Source: JAVBLU01 sp031553225
GTDB taxonomy: Bacteria; Bacillota; Clostridia; Christensenellales; UBA1750
Length of the DNA: 64,000 nt
Assembly (NCBI GenBank): GCA_031553225.1
Contig: JAVBLU010000001.1
Location: 124,001 to 188,000, forward strand
Direction: 5' to 3'
Shown here: in pieces, positions 15,603 through 23,696 of the stretch
Position numbering within the stretch: the first letter of the stretch is position 1
How the letters are laid out: every line of letters begins with the position of its first letter
Made by a program: the position numbers and the translations under genes
The notes under the pieces: generated by a model
Seen by the model: only the letters and a program-made list of their open reading frames with translations
What the model was told of the DNA's origin: nothing
Database searches by the model: none

Positions 15603-16476
15603 TGTCAAACACCCAGCGGCGCGTCCAGGTGGCGCTCTGGCCGCTTAGCAGCTGCACATCATAGAACACCTCGGGCGACATGACGTGCTCGATGCCCCAA
15701 ACGGCGACGCCTTTGGGCGCAAAATCCGCCGCTTCCTCGCTGACGCGCACGCCCTCGTCCGGCCGCGTCAGCGTCCAGCACGGCCCGGGCGAATGGCGCA
15801 CGTCGTCCGTGCGGAAAAAGAAAGGCTCCCTGCGCGGCGCGGCCAGACGTATACCGCCGGGCGTGCGCAGGACGCCTTCGGGCATTTCCGGATACCGTTC
15901 GATCATCGGCAGGTCCAGAAGGTATCCTTCGTCGAACGGGTGGCCGTCTATGGCAAGGAAGTTGTGGTTGTACTCCTCGCACTCGCGGATGGGCCTATCG
16001 CCCGTGTTCGTAAGCGTGGTGGTGACCGTCATGGCGTTGCCCTGAAGCGACAACACCTTGCGCAGCGCCGCGCCAAAGCCGCTCACAACCGGCGACTCGG
16101 CTGCGAAAGACATGGCGCTCTCGCTGCGTTCCCAGGTGAAGTCCGCCATCCGAATGCCGTACGAACCGCGGATGTCCCAGTCGGTCTTGCCCGGCTTTTG
16201 CGTAAGCACGCCTACGCCCGGCTGCAGGAACATGCCGCCCATCCCAGCCTCGCGCGCGGGCGTTTGCCAGTTAAAGCCGCTGCAGAAGCCCGCACCATAG
16301 CTCGTCCAGCGCGCGGGAATGATCTGCTCCGGCACGCCGACGACGTGCTTTCCGTCCAGCACCACGTCGGGCACAAAGGCCGTGTAGTCAAACCGGTGCT
16401 GCGCATAGATTCCTCGGCCTGGCAGGGCGACCTTGGCAAGCAGGCGGCTGGAGCGCAGATAGATACACTCGTGCAT
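15595..16476 (-). CDS. Aldose-epimerase/mutarotase-like fold protein of unknown function
   Basis: A 293-residue soluble protein rich in beta-strand patterns. WDIRGSYGIRMADFTWERS, TVTTTLTNTGDRPI and YNHNFLAIDG resemble beta-sandwich sugar-binding proteins of the galactose mutarotase superfamily, and the last could hold a catalytic His. I cannot name a substrate. ATG 16476 has AGGAGG at 16484-16489. It follows the UroD-like gene closely, suggesting a joint metabolic role, and overlaps the GNAT gene. Confidence 0.6.
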   Translation of the reverse strand: MHECIYLRSSRLLAKVALPGRGIYAQHRFDYTAFVPDVVLDGKHVVGVPEQIIPARWTSYGAGFCSGFNWQTPAREAGMGGMFLQPGVGVLTQKPGKTDWDIRGSYGIRMADFTWERSESAMSFAAESPVVSGFGAALRKVLSLQGNAMTVTTTLTNTGDRPIRECEEYNHNFLAIDGHPFDEGYLLDLPMIERYPEMPEGVLRTPGGIRLAAPRREPFFFRTDDVRHSPGPCWTLTRPDEGVRVSEEAADFAPKGVAVWGIEHVMSPEVFYDVQLLSGQSATWTRRWVFDNV

Positions 16477-16513
16477 GGTTAGCCCTCCTTGGTAAGTGTG
16501 CACGGATCTTCCC

Positions 16514-17581
16514 CTAAATAGGCGTCTGCTGCGCGGCGTCCCGCATGGCGATCAGGTTGTCCAGCGGAATATCGGGGTTGATCGTGTTCGATGTGAACAA
16601 GAACAGATCGGCACGGTCACGGCAGGCGGCGATCACCTCAGCCACGCGCGCCTTCACCTGCGCGGGCGTCATGACCGGCAGCTCAGTGGTGACGGCCATA
16701 GGCCCAAAGACGAGGGGTTTGCCTCCGTCCCGCAGCCTTTGGGAGAGAATATAGTCCAGCGTGACGCCGCACTCGGGCTGAAAACCCTGAAAGCCGCGGA
16801 TGCCGCACTCAAGAAGCATGGGCATAATGGCGCGCACGTCGCCGTCGCAGTGCCACACCGGCCGCACGCCCGCATCAAGCAGCGGCTGTAGGCCGCGCGT
16901 AAGCTCCGGGGCGTACACCTCGCGCAAAAGTTCGGGCGAGACCATGGGCCCGCGCTGGGTGCAGATGTCCTCGCCAAAGAGCGTCGCGCCCGGATACAGG
17001 CCCTCGCGGTAAGCGCGGGCCACAAGGCGGTTGCGCAGCACGGCCTCCGAGCCGCCGATGCGGCACAGCTTCTTGAGCAGCTGCGGATACAGCCCGATAA
17101 TGAGAAAGAAGTTTTCGTACCCGTACTGCTGAAACCAGGTGATACGCGCCGCACCCTCCCAGTAGGTGGGAAGAAAGGCCATATCGCCCATGCGCGGGGC
17201 GCTGTCCTGTAGGTGCCGGCGAAAGTCCGCATAGGCGGCCTCCTCGTCGAATGCGGCCTCCATCTCCACGCCGTCCGGCCGCGCCTCAATGTGCGCCACG
17301 GCCTCCTCCAGCGACATGCTGCCGGAGGCGCTGCGATAATCGCGCTCGTCCACGCACCGGTAGGTACCCTTCTTGGGCACGAACACGTTCATCAGCGCGT
17401 CGTTCTCCAGCGCCATATAGGCGCGGACGGACACGGCTACCGGATCGGCCCAGTACTCGTCTTGGGTGGCTCCGGTCAGCGCAAGGATCATATCCGGGCT
17501 GGCAATCCATCCGCCCAGAACGGCGGTGCGATCAGGCTTGCGCCCGGCGATAACGGCGGCGGTACGCTCCTTCTTGGTCAT
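16514..17581 (-). CDS. Uroporphyrinogen decarboxylase-like (UroD/MtaA/CmuA superfamily) protein
   Basis: A 355-residue TIM-barrel protein of the URO-D superfamily. Family features are the N-terminal KKERTAAVIAGRKPDRTAV, the central HCDGDVRAIMPMLLECGIRG, and KPLVFGPMAVTT. The N-terminal Arg-rich motif needed for porphyrin decarboxylation is not evident and no heme genes are nearby. A corrinoid-dependent or other methyltransferase-like or catabolic role is more likely than heme synthesis. ATG 17581 has AGGAGG at 17587-17592, overlapping the stop of the Gx-transporter gene. Confidence 0.72.
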   Translation of the reverse strand: MTKKERTAAVIAGRKPDRTAVLGGWIASPDMILALTGATQDEYWADPVAVSVRAYMALENDALMNVFVPKKGTYRCVDERDYRSASGSMSLEEAVAHIEARPDGVEMEAAFDEEAAYADFRRHLQDSAPRMGDMAFLPTYWEGAARITWFQQYGYENFFLIIGLYPQLLKKLCRIGGSEAVLRNRLVARAYREGLYPGATLFGEDICTQRGPMVSPELLREVYAPELTRGLQPLLDAGVRPVWHCDGDVRAIMPMLLECGIRGFQGFQPECGVTLDYILSQRLRDGGKPLVFGPMAVTTELPVMTPAQVKARVAEVIAACRDRADLFLFTSNTINPDIPLDNLIAMRDAAQQTPI

Positions 17582-17590
17582 GTGAACCTC

Positions 17591-18127
17591 CTACATTTGC
17601 TTGAGAAAGCCGGGGCGCGTAAGCAAAGCGTGCGCGCACAGGCCGATGAATACGCCGGTGGGAATGCCAATGAGCGTAAGCGCGGGCAGGTAGAGCAGCA
17701 GCGCATACGAACGCGTCACAAAGGACGCGGCGGCGATCTGCCCAAGGCCGTGCCCGAAGGAGCCTGCCACGGACACGCCCACCGGAGAGAGAGCAAGGCG
17801 CCCGCGGGAAAGGCCCTTGGCGAGCATCATACACCCGGCGGCGCACAGTCCGCCGCTCATGGCGTACAGCGCGGTGAGGGCCGTACCGCCAAAGAGCGAG
17901 CCGAGCAGCACGCGCAGCGCCGTTACGAGCAGGGCGTCCAGCGGCCCAAAGGCGTACAGCGTGAACACCGCGGCCACGTTGGCAAGCCCCAGCCGCGCGC
18001 CCGGCACCGGCAAGGGCAGAGGGGGCAGGGCGCTCTCCACCACATGCAGAAGCACCGCAAGCGCGGCAATCGCCGCCACGCGCACCAGCCTTTGGGTAGC
18101 GCTCTTAGTGCGTTTCGGCGTCCACAT
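17591..18127 (-). CDS. Gx transporter / heptaprenyl diphosphate synthase component I-like membrane protein
   Basis: A 178-residue integral membrane protein with about five hydrophobic segments. ESALPPLPLPVPGARLGLAN is the opening signature of the Hpre_diP_synt_I (Gx transporter) family; GGTALTALYAMSGGL and SVAGSFGHGLGQ follow. It overlaps the NusG_II gene by 23 bases and lies two genes after ApbE. The same trio occurs in flavin-based extracellular electron transfer loci, where the corresponding protein is called EetB (recalled knowledge, not checked). Confidence 0.78.
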   Translation of the reverse strand: MWTPKRTKSATQRLVRVAAIAALAVLLHVVESALPPLPLPVPGARLGLANVAAVFTLYAFGPLDALLVTALRVLLGSLFGGTALTALYAMSGGLCAAGCMMLAKGLSRGRLALSPVGVSVAGSFGHGLGQIAAASFVTRSYALLLYLPALTLIGIPTGVFIGLCAHALLTRPGFLKQM

Positions 18128-18470
18128 CCGCGCGCCCTCCCGTGATGGTGACCACAATGCCAAGGGGAAGGCAGGCCGCCGTGTCCCCGGCCCTCGAGAG
18201 CCGGCCAACGCGCACGCACAGCTTGTCCGGACAGTCGGACTCGCTCACGAAGGCCGCACCGCCGTCAATCTGCAGCGTGAGCGCGCCGCCGCGGCCCTCG
18301 ATGCGGTATACGCCGTCCTTGGAAAGAGCGTACACGTATGCGCCGCCGGGCGCGCGCACCTGCACCTCGCTCCCCGCGCGGCCAAGCAGCGGCAGCGCGA
18401 ACGCCAACAACGACAGGGCGAGCAGCGCGGCGATGACAAGTACGTCCCCGCGCGTTATCAGGCGTTTCAA
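18105..18470 (-). CDS. NusG domain II-containing membrane-anchored protein
   Basis: A 121-residue protein: a signal anchor (about residues 9-29) then a small beta domain of the NusG_II (DUF1312) type. In this domain CPDKLCVRVG, with its two Cys, and AACLPLGIVVTI are typical. It is likely exposed outside the membrane. The TTG start at 18470 overlaps the ApbE stop as TTGA, so translation is coupled. It may correspond to EetA of electron-transfer loci. Confidence 0.82.
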   Translation of the reverse strand: MKRLITRGDVLVIAALLALSLLAFALPLLGRAGSEVQVRAPGGAYVYALSKDGVYRIEGRGGALTLQIDGGAAFVSESDCPDKLCVRVGRLSRAGDTAACLPLGIVVTITGGRADVDAETH

Positions 18471-19477
18471 GGCTCACCCGCCGTAAAGCGGCAAAGCTGC
18501 GGCGCTCCGCCGCAAACATGCGTCCCATCCGTGCGGCACAGCACGTACCCCACCTCCGGGAAGCGTTCGCGCAGAAGCGATGTGCCCTTCTCCTCGCCCA
18601 GTACAAACACGGCGGTGCACAGCGCGTCCGCCACCGCGCCGTCGCGGGCGATGATCGTGGCGCTTAGCAGCCCCGCATCCGCCGGGGCCATAACGCGCGG
18701 ATCGAGGATGTGCCCCACGCGCATGCCATCCGCGGCCACGTAGAAGCGTTCGGAGTCGCCGGCGGTAACAACGTGCGCGTCCGACACCTGCACATAGCCT
18801 ACAATCCCCTGCCCGCCGGAGGGGTTGCGCACGCCAACGCGCCAGTCGCTGCCGTCCGGGCGCGCGCCAAAGGCCACCACGTTCCCGCCCAGGGTGATGA
18901 TGGCTGCGCGGATGCCAAACTCGTCCCTATGCGCGCTGAGCCAGTCGTATATCTCCTGCCCTACCCGGCCCTTTGCGATGCCGCCCAGGTCCAGAGCCAC
19001 GCCGGGTTTTAACTGCACGTGTGCGGGTGCCGTCAGCCGTACGCCGCTCATATCGCAAATAACCGCAAGGTCCGCGCGTTCCCGCTCGCTTGGGCGGCGG
19101 TCCTGCATGCCGTCCGGCCGGAACCCCCACGCCCGCATGGCGGGCAGCATGCACGGGTTAAACGCCCCGCCGGTCGCCTCCCCCAGCGCAAGGCTCTGCT
19201 GCAGAAGGGCGAAGGTCTCCGGCGATACATCCGCCTCGCCCAGGCTGTTGAGGCGGCCGATGTCGCTTTGCGTGCCGTAGGCGGTGTAAAGGGCTTCCTT
19301 TTGCGCAAGCAGCGCCTGCAGGGCGTCGCATACGGCTTCGCCGTCGCGCGCCCACACGCGCATACTCGTCATGGTATCCAGCGCCAACACGGTGCGCTGC
19401 GTCTCCGCAGGGGCGCAGGCCGCAAGCAGCAAGCACGCCGCCAGCACCGCTGCCAGCCGCAACAATCGCCCGGCCAT
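18467..19477 (-). CDS. apbE: ApbE-type FAD:protein FMN transferase, lipoprotein
   Basis: ApbE attaches FMN from FAD to Thr or Ser of extracytoplasmic flavoproteins. The 336-residue protein has a lipoprotein signal ending LLLAAC at about residue 20. DTMTSMRVWA, LKPGVALDLGGIAKGRVG and the Mg2+/FAD-binding VTAGDSERF region are family signatures, and a conserved GHILDPR follows. It heads the minus-strand cluster, coupled to NusG_II and Gx genes. No obvious flavoprotein substrate (Rnf, Nqr, PplA) is encoded in the window. Confidence 0.92.
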   Translation of the reverse strand: MAGRLLRLAAVLAACLLLAACAPAETQRTVLALDTMTSMRVWARDGEAVCDALQALLAQKEALYTAYGTQSDIGRLNSLGEADVSPETFALLQQSLALGEATGGAFNPCMLPAMRAWGFRPDGMQDRRPSERERADLAVICDMSGVRLTAPAHVQLKPGVALDLGGIAKGRVGQEIYDWLSAHRDEFGIRAAIITLGGNVVAFGARPDGSDWRVGVRNPSGGQGIVGYVQVSDAHVVTAGDSERFYVAADGMRVGHILDPRVMAPADAGLLSATIIARDGAVADALCTAVFVLGEEKGTSLLRERFPEVGYVLCRTDGTHVCGGAPQLCRFTAGEP

Positions 19478-19545
19478 CCCATCACCTCAGCTCTTCCATC
19501 ATACCACACTGCCCGCGGCCGCGCCACTGCCCCGGGATACAAGCC

Positions 19546-19574
19546 TTGATTTTTACAGCATCTGCAGGTACAAT
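19546..19574 (+). promoter_or_regulatory. Promoter of degV
   Basis: TTGATT at 19546-19551 and TACAAT at 19569-19574, separated by 17 bases, upstream of the degV start. Confidence 0.75.
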
Positions 19575-19608
19575 AGACGCTGTGACAAGACAGACGGGGG
19601 GGCGCTTT

Positions 19609-20493
19609 ATGAGCTTTCTCATCATGACAGACTCGAACAGCGATATACCTTTTCAGCTTGCGGAAAAGCACGGCATCACCATCATCAGCATGCCCTACAT
19701 CGTGGACGGTAAGGAATACTACGATGATTCCGGCCGCAGCGGCGGCGCCGAACGCTTCTACAAAGCCATGCGCGAGGGCGCCGTACCCACCACATCGCTG
19801 CTTACGGCCGAGTCCTATGCGGAGCTGTTTCGCCCGATTATGGACCGAGGGCAGGACGTGCTGTTCATCGCCTTTGCATCGGCGCTCAGCGCCACCCAGA
19901 AGTACGCCGTGGAAGCGCGCGACCAGATCGCGCCCGAGTACCCAAAGCAGCGGCTGGAGATCGTGGACTCCCTGTCCATATCCCTTGGCATGGTGCCGCT
20001 GCTGATGGAAGCCGTAAAAATGCGCGACGCGGGGTTCTCTCTGGAGGAGGTGCGCGACTGGCTGACGGCCAACCGGCAAAACGTGCAGGAGTGGTTCGTC
20101 GTGGACGATCTGAAGTACCTTCGGCGCGGCGGGCGCATCTCGGCCACATCGGCCGTGTTCGGCACTGTGCTGGACATCAAGCCCATCCTGTGGATCAACG
20201 CCGATGGGCTTGTGGTGGCTCAGGAGAAGGCTAAGGGCCGCAAGAAGGCCATGCGCACGATCGTGGAGCGCCTGGGGCAATACATCGGCGATCCGGCCGG
20301 CAAGCTTGTTTGCATCCCCAACGCCGACTGCCCCGCAGACGCCGAACGCCTGGCCGAGATGGTGCGCTCGGCCTACCCGGCAATCGGCGACGTGCTCATC
20401 GGCCCGGTTGGGCCGACGGTCGGCTCGCACGCCGGACCTGACACCCTGGCGCTGTGCTTTCTGGGCGCGCCGCGCTCCGAGGTGAAGTCCTAG
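19609..20493 (+). CDS. DegV family fatty-acid-binding protein (FakB-like)
   Basis: DegV/FakB proteins bind a fatty acid in a pocket and present it to the kinase FakA. The 294-residue protein opens with the family pattern IMTDSNSDIPFQLAEKHGI; TTSLLTAESYAE and GMVPLLMEA contribute to the lipid site. The C-terminal domain includes DLKYLRRGGRIS and LDIKPIL. ATG 19609 has a G6 run at 19597-19602 as ribosome binding site. FakA is not in the window. Confidence 0.9.
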   Translation: MSFLIMTDSNSDIPFQLAEKHGITIISMPYIVDGKEYYDDSGRSGGAERFYKAMREGAVPTTSLLTAESYAELFRPIMDRGQDVLFIAFASALSATQKYAVEARDQIAPEYPKQRLEIVDSLSISLGMVPLLMEAVKMRDAGFSLEEVRDWLTANRQNVQEWFVVDDLKYLRRGGRISATSAVFGTVLDIKPILWINADGLVVAQEKAKGRKKAMRTIVERLGQYIGDPAGKLVCIPNADCPADAERLAEMVRSAYPAIGDVLIGPVGPTVGSHAGPDTLALCFLGAPRSEVKS

Positions 20494-20528
20494 TTCTCCT
20501 CCTGCCCTCATATCGCTTCCGTTCAATG

Positions 20529-20562
20529 AAAAGGAGCCCGGCCGCGAGGCCTGGCTCCTTTT
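20529..20562. terminator. Bidirectional terminator between degV and the zinc-ribbon gene
   Basis: AAAAGGAGCC(C)GGCC and GGCC(TG)GCTCCTTTT pair around GCGA, with A and T runs on both flanks. It can end degV on the plus strand and the small zinc-ribbon gene on the minus strand. Confidence 0.85.
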
Positions 20563-20600
20563 GTTTGGCGCGGGCGGCTCCGATCTGCGCGGCGCATGCA

Positions 20601-20783
20601 TCATACGTCGTCTTCCGAGGCGCAGCCTTTGCAGCGCCAATTGCAGTTTTTGTTTTTGCACACGCACTGCGTGGGCATGATATACAGGTCGGAGCCGCAG
20701 ATGGGACAAAACGCCGTGCAGTGGGTCTTGTCGCCGACTTCTTTTATATGCTGCTCGCCGGCCTTTGTGCTTTGTTCGTCCAC
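20601..20783 (-). CDS. Small zinc-ribbon protein
   Basis: A 60-residue protein with CPICGS, then CVCKNKNC and CKGC, a set of Cys pairs typical of a compact zinc ribbon. I chose GTG 20783 because GGAGGG lies six bases upstream; an ATG at 20789 would sit directly against that site and one at 20804 lacks any. A TATACT element is visible on the minus strand at 20815-20820. The function is unknown. Confidence 0.6.
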   Translation of the reverse strand: MDEQSTKAGEQHIKEVGDKTHCTAFCPICGSDLYIMPTQCVCKNKNCNWRCKGCASEDDV

Positions 20784-20894
20784 GGCCATCCCTCCATACA
20801 TATGTGTCGGGTTCAGTATAGCACGAAGCCGGAAAAAAAGCATCGTTATAAAATGCGCATCCGGCGCGCACGCTAAGCCACGGGAGGGATCAGC

Positions 20895-21062
20895 ATGCAG
20901 CGAAGAGATCAACGCGCCGGGGTAATCCTCGCAGTGTTCGTCTGCGCCCTGCTGCTGTGCGCAGCGGTGGTGGGCGGCGCACTGTGGTGGACGGCACACC
21001 GCCCCCGCTCCTTCTCAGGAGCGACGTTCGTATGCGCGCAAAGCGTGCGGGTGCGCTCGTGA
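20895..21062 (+). CDS. Small single-span membrane protein heading the spoVA operon
   Basis: A 55-residue ORF with a basic start (MQRRDQR), one hydrophobic helix (about residues 9-32) and a short polar tail. GGGAGGG lies six bases before ATG 20895. Its TGA overlaps the proposed GTG start of spoVAA as GTGA, the signature of translational coupling. I do not recognise the family. It could be a real sporulation peptide or a leader that sets spoVAA translation. Confidence 0.5.
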   Translation: MQRRDQRAGVILAVFVCALLLCAAVVGGALWWTAHRPRSFSGATFVCAQSVRVRS

Positions 21063-21637
21063 TCAGCATTAGCCTGCGTGAAACGGCGCAGCTGCCGCCG
21101 GGGCAGGCGGCGCGCGTTGGCGACGTGGCGCGCGCGGAAGGCGAGGAGGCGCACTCCGCGCTGCAAGCGCCCCTGTCCACGCCGCTGCATGCGCCGCTGC
21201 ACCGCGTGGAGACGATCGACGTGCTCGCGGCGCTGCGCGCATCGCACCCGGATCTCACCGTCGTATCGGTGGGAAAAAGCGAAACCTGGCTCGCGCGGCC
21301 CGCGCCGCAAAAACCTGTCCGGCCATGGCTGCACGTTCTGCGCGCGGTTGGCAGCGCGTTCGTTTTGTTCTGCGGCGCAGGCCTGGCCATTACGTATTTT
21401 CACGCCGACGTGGACATGCGCGGCGCGCAGGAAACGCTCGTTCAAACGCTTGCGCCCGGCGCGGACGTGCGCTGGCTGGCCGTGCCGTACTGTATCGGCG
21501 TGGGCGTGGGCGTGCTGGCCTTCTTTCGGCTCTTCGGCGGGCGAGGCCCATCGCCTTTGCAGCTGAAGCTGAGCGCCTGGTCGCAGCAAGTGGATGAGTT
21601 CAAGCGCGAGCAGGTGGAGGAGAGGGACCATGAGTAG
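21059..21637 (+). CDS. spoVAA: Stage V sporulation protein AA
   Basis: SpoVAA belongs to the inner-membrane complex that moves dipicolinic acid into the forespore and out during germination. The predicted 192-residue protein has an N-terminal soluble region starting ISISLRETAQLPPGQAARVGD, read here in two halves, which resembles the SpoVAA N-domain, then two hydrophobic helices (about 95-115 and 140-160) and an acidic tail. GTG 21059 gives a length close to the family norm; ATG 21032 is an alternative. The stop overlaps the spoVAB start. Confidence 0.85.
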   Translation: MISISLRETAQLPPGQAARVGDVARAEGEEAHSALQAPLSTPLHAPLHRVETIDVLAALRASHPDLTVVSVGKSETWLARPAPQKPVRPWLHVLRAVGSAFVLFCGAGLAITYFHADVDMRGAQETLVQTLAPGADVRWLAVPYCIGVGVGVLAFFRLFGGRGPSPLQLKLSAWSQQVDEFKREQVEERDHE

Positions 21638-22037
21638 AGCGCTGCTTGTTGCCCTTGGCTGTTCCGGCGGGCTTCTTGTGGGGCTTGGCGCGGCGGGGCT
21701 GCTCAGCGCGCTTGGCATGCCGGGCCGCTTCGCCGTATGGGCAGGCGACAAACGGCTGTGGCGGGTTATGGCGTACACAGCCTTGGCGGCTATTTGCTCC
21801 GGCGCATGCGCGTACACCTTTGCCCTAAGCGTGCGCCTGCCGCGCTGCGTTCTCGGCGCGTTCGGGCTGGCGGCGGGATTGTTCGTCGGCGTGCTCGCCT
21901 GCGCTCTGGTGGAGATGCTGGACGCTCTGCCCGTGCTGCTGGGCACGCGCGTAACCCCGGCGGTCAAGCTGGGGCTGGCGGCCATGGCGCTGGGCAAAAC
22001 GGCCTTTGGCCTTTGGGATCTACTAAAACCGCATTAA
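21630..22037 (+). CDS. spoVAB: Stage V sporulation protein AB
   Basis: A 135-residue protein with four hydrophobic segments and family motifs GCSGGLLVGLGAAGLLSALG (partial) and ALVEMLDALPVL. It is part of the SpoVA dipicolinate channel, working with SpoVAA in the forespore inner membrane. ATG 21630 overlaps the spoVAA stop, with GGAGGAGAGGG just upstream. Confidence 0.9.
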   Translation: MSRALLVALGCSGGLLVGLGAAGLLSALGMPGRFAVWAGDKRLWRVMAYTALAAICSGACAYTFALSVRLPRCVLGAFGLAAGLFVGVLACALVEMLDALPVLLGTRVTPAVKLGLAAMALGKTAFGLWDLLKPH

Positions 22038-22050
22038 TGGAAGGATGAAG

Positions 22051-22194
22051 ATGGCCATGTACAAGCAAAAGCCCCGCCACGCCCTGCCTTGCGCGCTGCT
22101 GAACTGGCAGCCCAGGCCGGGCGAGCGGGAAACGGTGTACAAACAGGCGGACGGCGCTTGGGAAGCGCGCGCCGGGAAGGAGGCGCGGCCATGA
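22051..22194 (+). CDS. Small hypothetical protein between spoVAB and spoVAC
   Basis: A 47-residue, basic, non-membrane ORF (begins MAMYKQKPRHALP). GGAAGG lies six bases before ATG 22051, and an ATG at 22045 is also possible. Its TGA overlaps the spoVAC ATG as ATGA. I do not recognise it. It could be a genuine Clostridia-specific peptide or an accidental frame, because spoVAC has its own AAGGAGG. Confidence 0.42.
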   Translation: MAMYKQKPRHALPCALLNWQPRPGERETVYKQADGAWEARAGKEARP

Positions 22195-22658
22195 GAACCA
22201 GCGGCTCCAACCAACGCCGCATGCTGGAATACCAGCGCATGGCCAGCCGCATCTCCCCCAACTCGGAGATGCCGCTTAACCTGCTGCGCGCGTTCCTGGT
22301 GGGCGGACTCATCTGCGCGATCGGGCAGGGGCTGTCCGAGCTGGCTGAGCACTTCCTTCGCCTTGACAAAGACGACGCGGCCATGTTTACCTCCGTCGTG
22401 CTCATCTTTTTGGGTTCCACGCTCACCGGGCTTGGCGTATACGACCGCATCGGCCGCTTTGCCGGGGCGGGGTCCATCGTGCCCATCACAGGCTTTGCCA
22501 ACTCGATCGTCGCGCCCGCCATGGAGTACAAGCGCGAGGGGTACGTGCTGGGCGTTGGCGCAAAGCTCTTCGCGCTGGCCGGGCCGGTGCTCGTGTACGG
22601 CGTCAGCGCCTCCATCGTGGTGGGCGTCATCGCGTTCCTTTTCGGATATAAGGGGTGA
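22191..22658 (+). CDS. spoVAC: Stage V sporulation protein AC
   Basis: SpoVAC is the mechanosensitive-channel-like subunit of the dipicolinate channel. The 155-residue protein has the family sequence NLLRAFLVGGLICAIGQGL, then LIFLGSTLTGLGVYDRIG and PITGFANSIVAPAMEYKREG, with four to five membrane helices. ATG 22191 has AAGGAGG upstream and overlaps the preceding small ORF. Confidence 0.95.
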   Translation: MRTSGSNQRRMLEYQRMASRISPNSEMPLNLLRAFLVGGLICAIGQGLSELAEHFLRLDKDDAAMFTSVVLIFLGSTLTGLGVYDRIGRFAGAGSIVPITGFANSIVAPAMEYKREGYVLGVGAKLFALAGPVLVYGVSASIVVGVIAFLFGYKG

Positions 22659-22665
22659 GCATTTC

Positions 22666-23685
22666 ATGGCCGTTCGACTGGGTACACAAACCATGCGCAT
22701 GCAGCGTCCGCCGGCCGTTGTGGGCAACGCGTCCCTCGTAGGCCCCAAAGAGGGCGAAGGCCCCTTGTGCTGGTGCTTTGATGAGGTGATGAAGGACGAC
22801 CTGCTCGGCGAATCGTCCTGGGAGAAGGCCGAGTGCAAGATGTTTCGGCAGGCGATCGAGACCTGCATCAAAAAATCCGGCGTGCCGATGGAGCAGCTTC
22901 AGGTGATTTTGGGCGGCGACCTGCTCAACCAGATCATCACGGCTTCCTTTGCGGCGCGCGACCTGGAGCGGCCCTTCCTCGGGCTGTACAACGCCTGTTC
23001 CACCATGGCCGAATCGCTTCTGGTGGGCAGCCTTCTGCTGGACGGGGGCGGTTTTGACAACGCCGTGTGCGTAACGGCCTCGCACTTTTGCACCGCCGAG
23101 CGGCAGTATCGCTTCCCGCTGGAGCTGGGCAACCAGCGCACGCCCACCTCGCAGTGGACGGTGACCGGCGCGGGCGCTACGCTCCTTGCGCGGCAGGCGC
23201 CGGGAAACCACCCCATCATCACCTCCTGCACGGTGGGCAAGGTGGTGGACATGGGAATTACGGACGCCAACAACATGGGCGCCGCCATGGCCCCCTCGGC
23301 GGCGGACACGCTGAGCGCGCACCTGCGCGAGAGCAAGCGCACGCTTGCCGACTACGACCTGATCGTCACGGGCGACCTGGGCCAGATCGGCTGGCAGCTG
23401 ATGGCCGAGCTGTGCGCCCGCCAGCAGATTAAGCTGACCAAGGACAACTACGTGGACTGCGGCTGCGAGATCTTCACCCCGTCGCAGGACCCGCACGCGG
23501 GCGGCAGCGGCTGCGGCTGCTCCGCCGTGGTGCTTAACGGGCTGTTTATCGAAAAGCTGCGCCGCAAGGAGCTCTCGCGCATCCTGTTCATCGCCACGGG
23601 CGCGCTTCTCTCGCCCACCAGCAGCCTGCAGGGCGAGAGCATCCCAGGCATTGCGCACGCGGTGTGCATCGAAGCGCCGCAGTAA
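22666..23685 (+). CDS. spoVAD: Stage V sporulation protein AD
   Basis: SpoVAD is the soluble dipicolinic-acid-binding subunit, with a thiolase-like fold on the forespore membrane surface. The 339-residue protein is full length. ILGGDLLNQIITASFAARDL, FLGLYNACSTMAES and NNMGAAMAPSAADT are the recognised family segments, and GGSGCGCSA occurs near the C-terminus. ATG 22666 follows the spoVAC stop by seven bases. Confidence 0.95.
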   Translation: MAVRLGTQTMRMQRPPAVVGNASLVGPKEGEGPLCWCFDEVMKDDLLGESSWEKAECKMFRQAIETCIKKSGVPMEQLQVILGGDLLNQIITASFAARDLERPFLGLYNACSTMAESLLVGSLLLDGGGFDNAVCVTASHFCTAERQYRFPLELGNQRTPTSQWTVTGAGATLLARQAPGNHPIITSCTVGKVVDMGITDANNMGAAMAPSAADTLSAHLRESKRTLADYDLIVTGDLGQIGWQLMAELCARQQIKLTKDNYVDCGCEIFTPSQDPHAGGSGCGCSAVVLNGLFIEKLRRKELSRILFIATGALLSPTSSLQGESIPGIAHAVCIEAPQ

Positions 23686-23696
23686 GGAGGCCGCAC

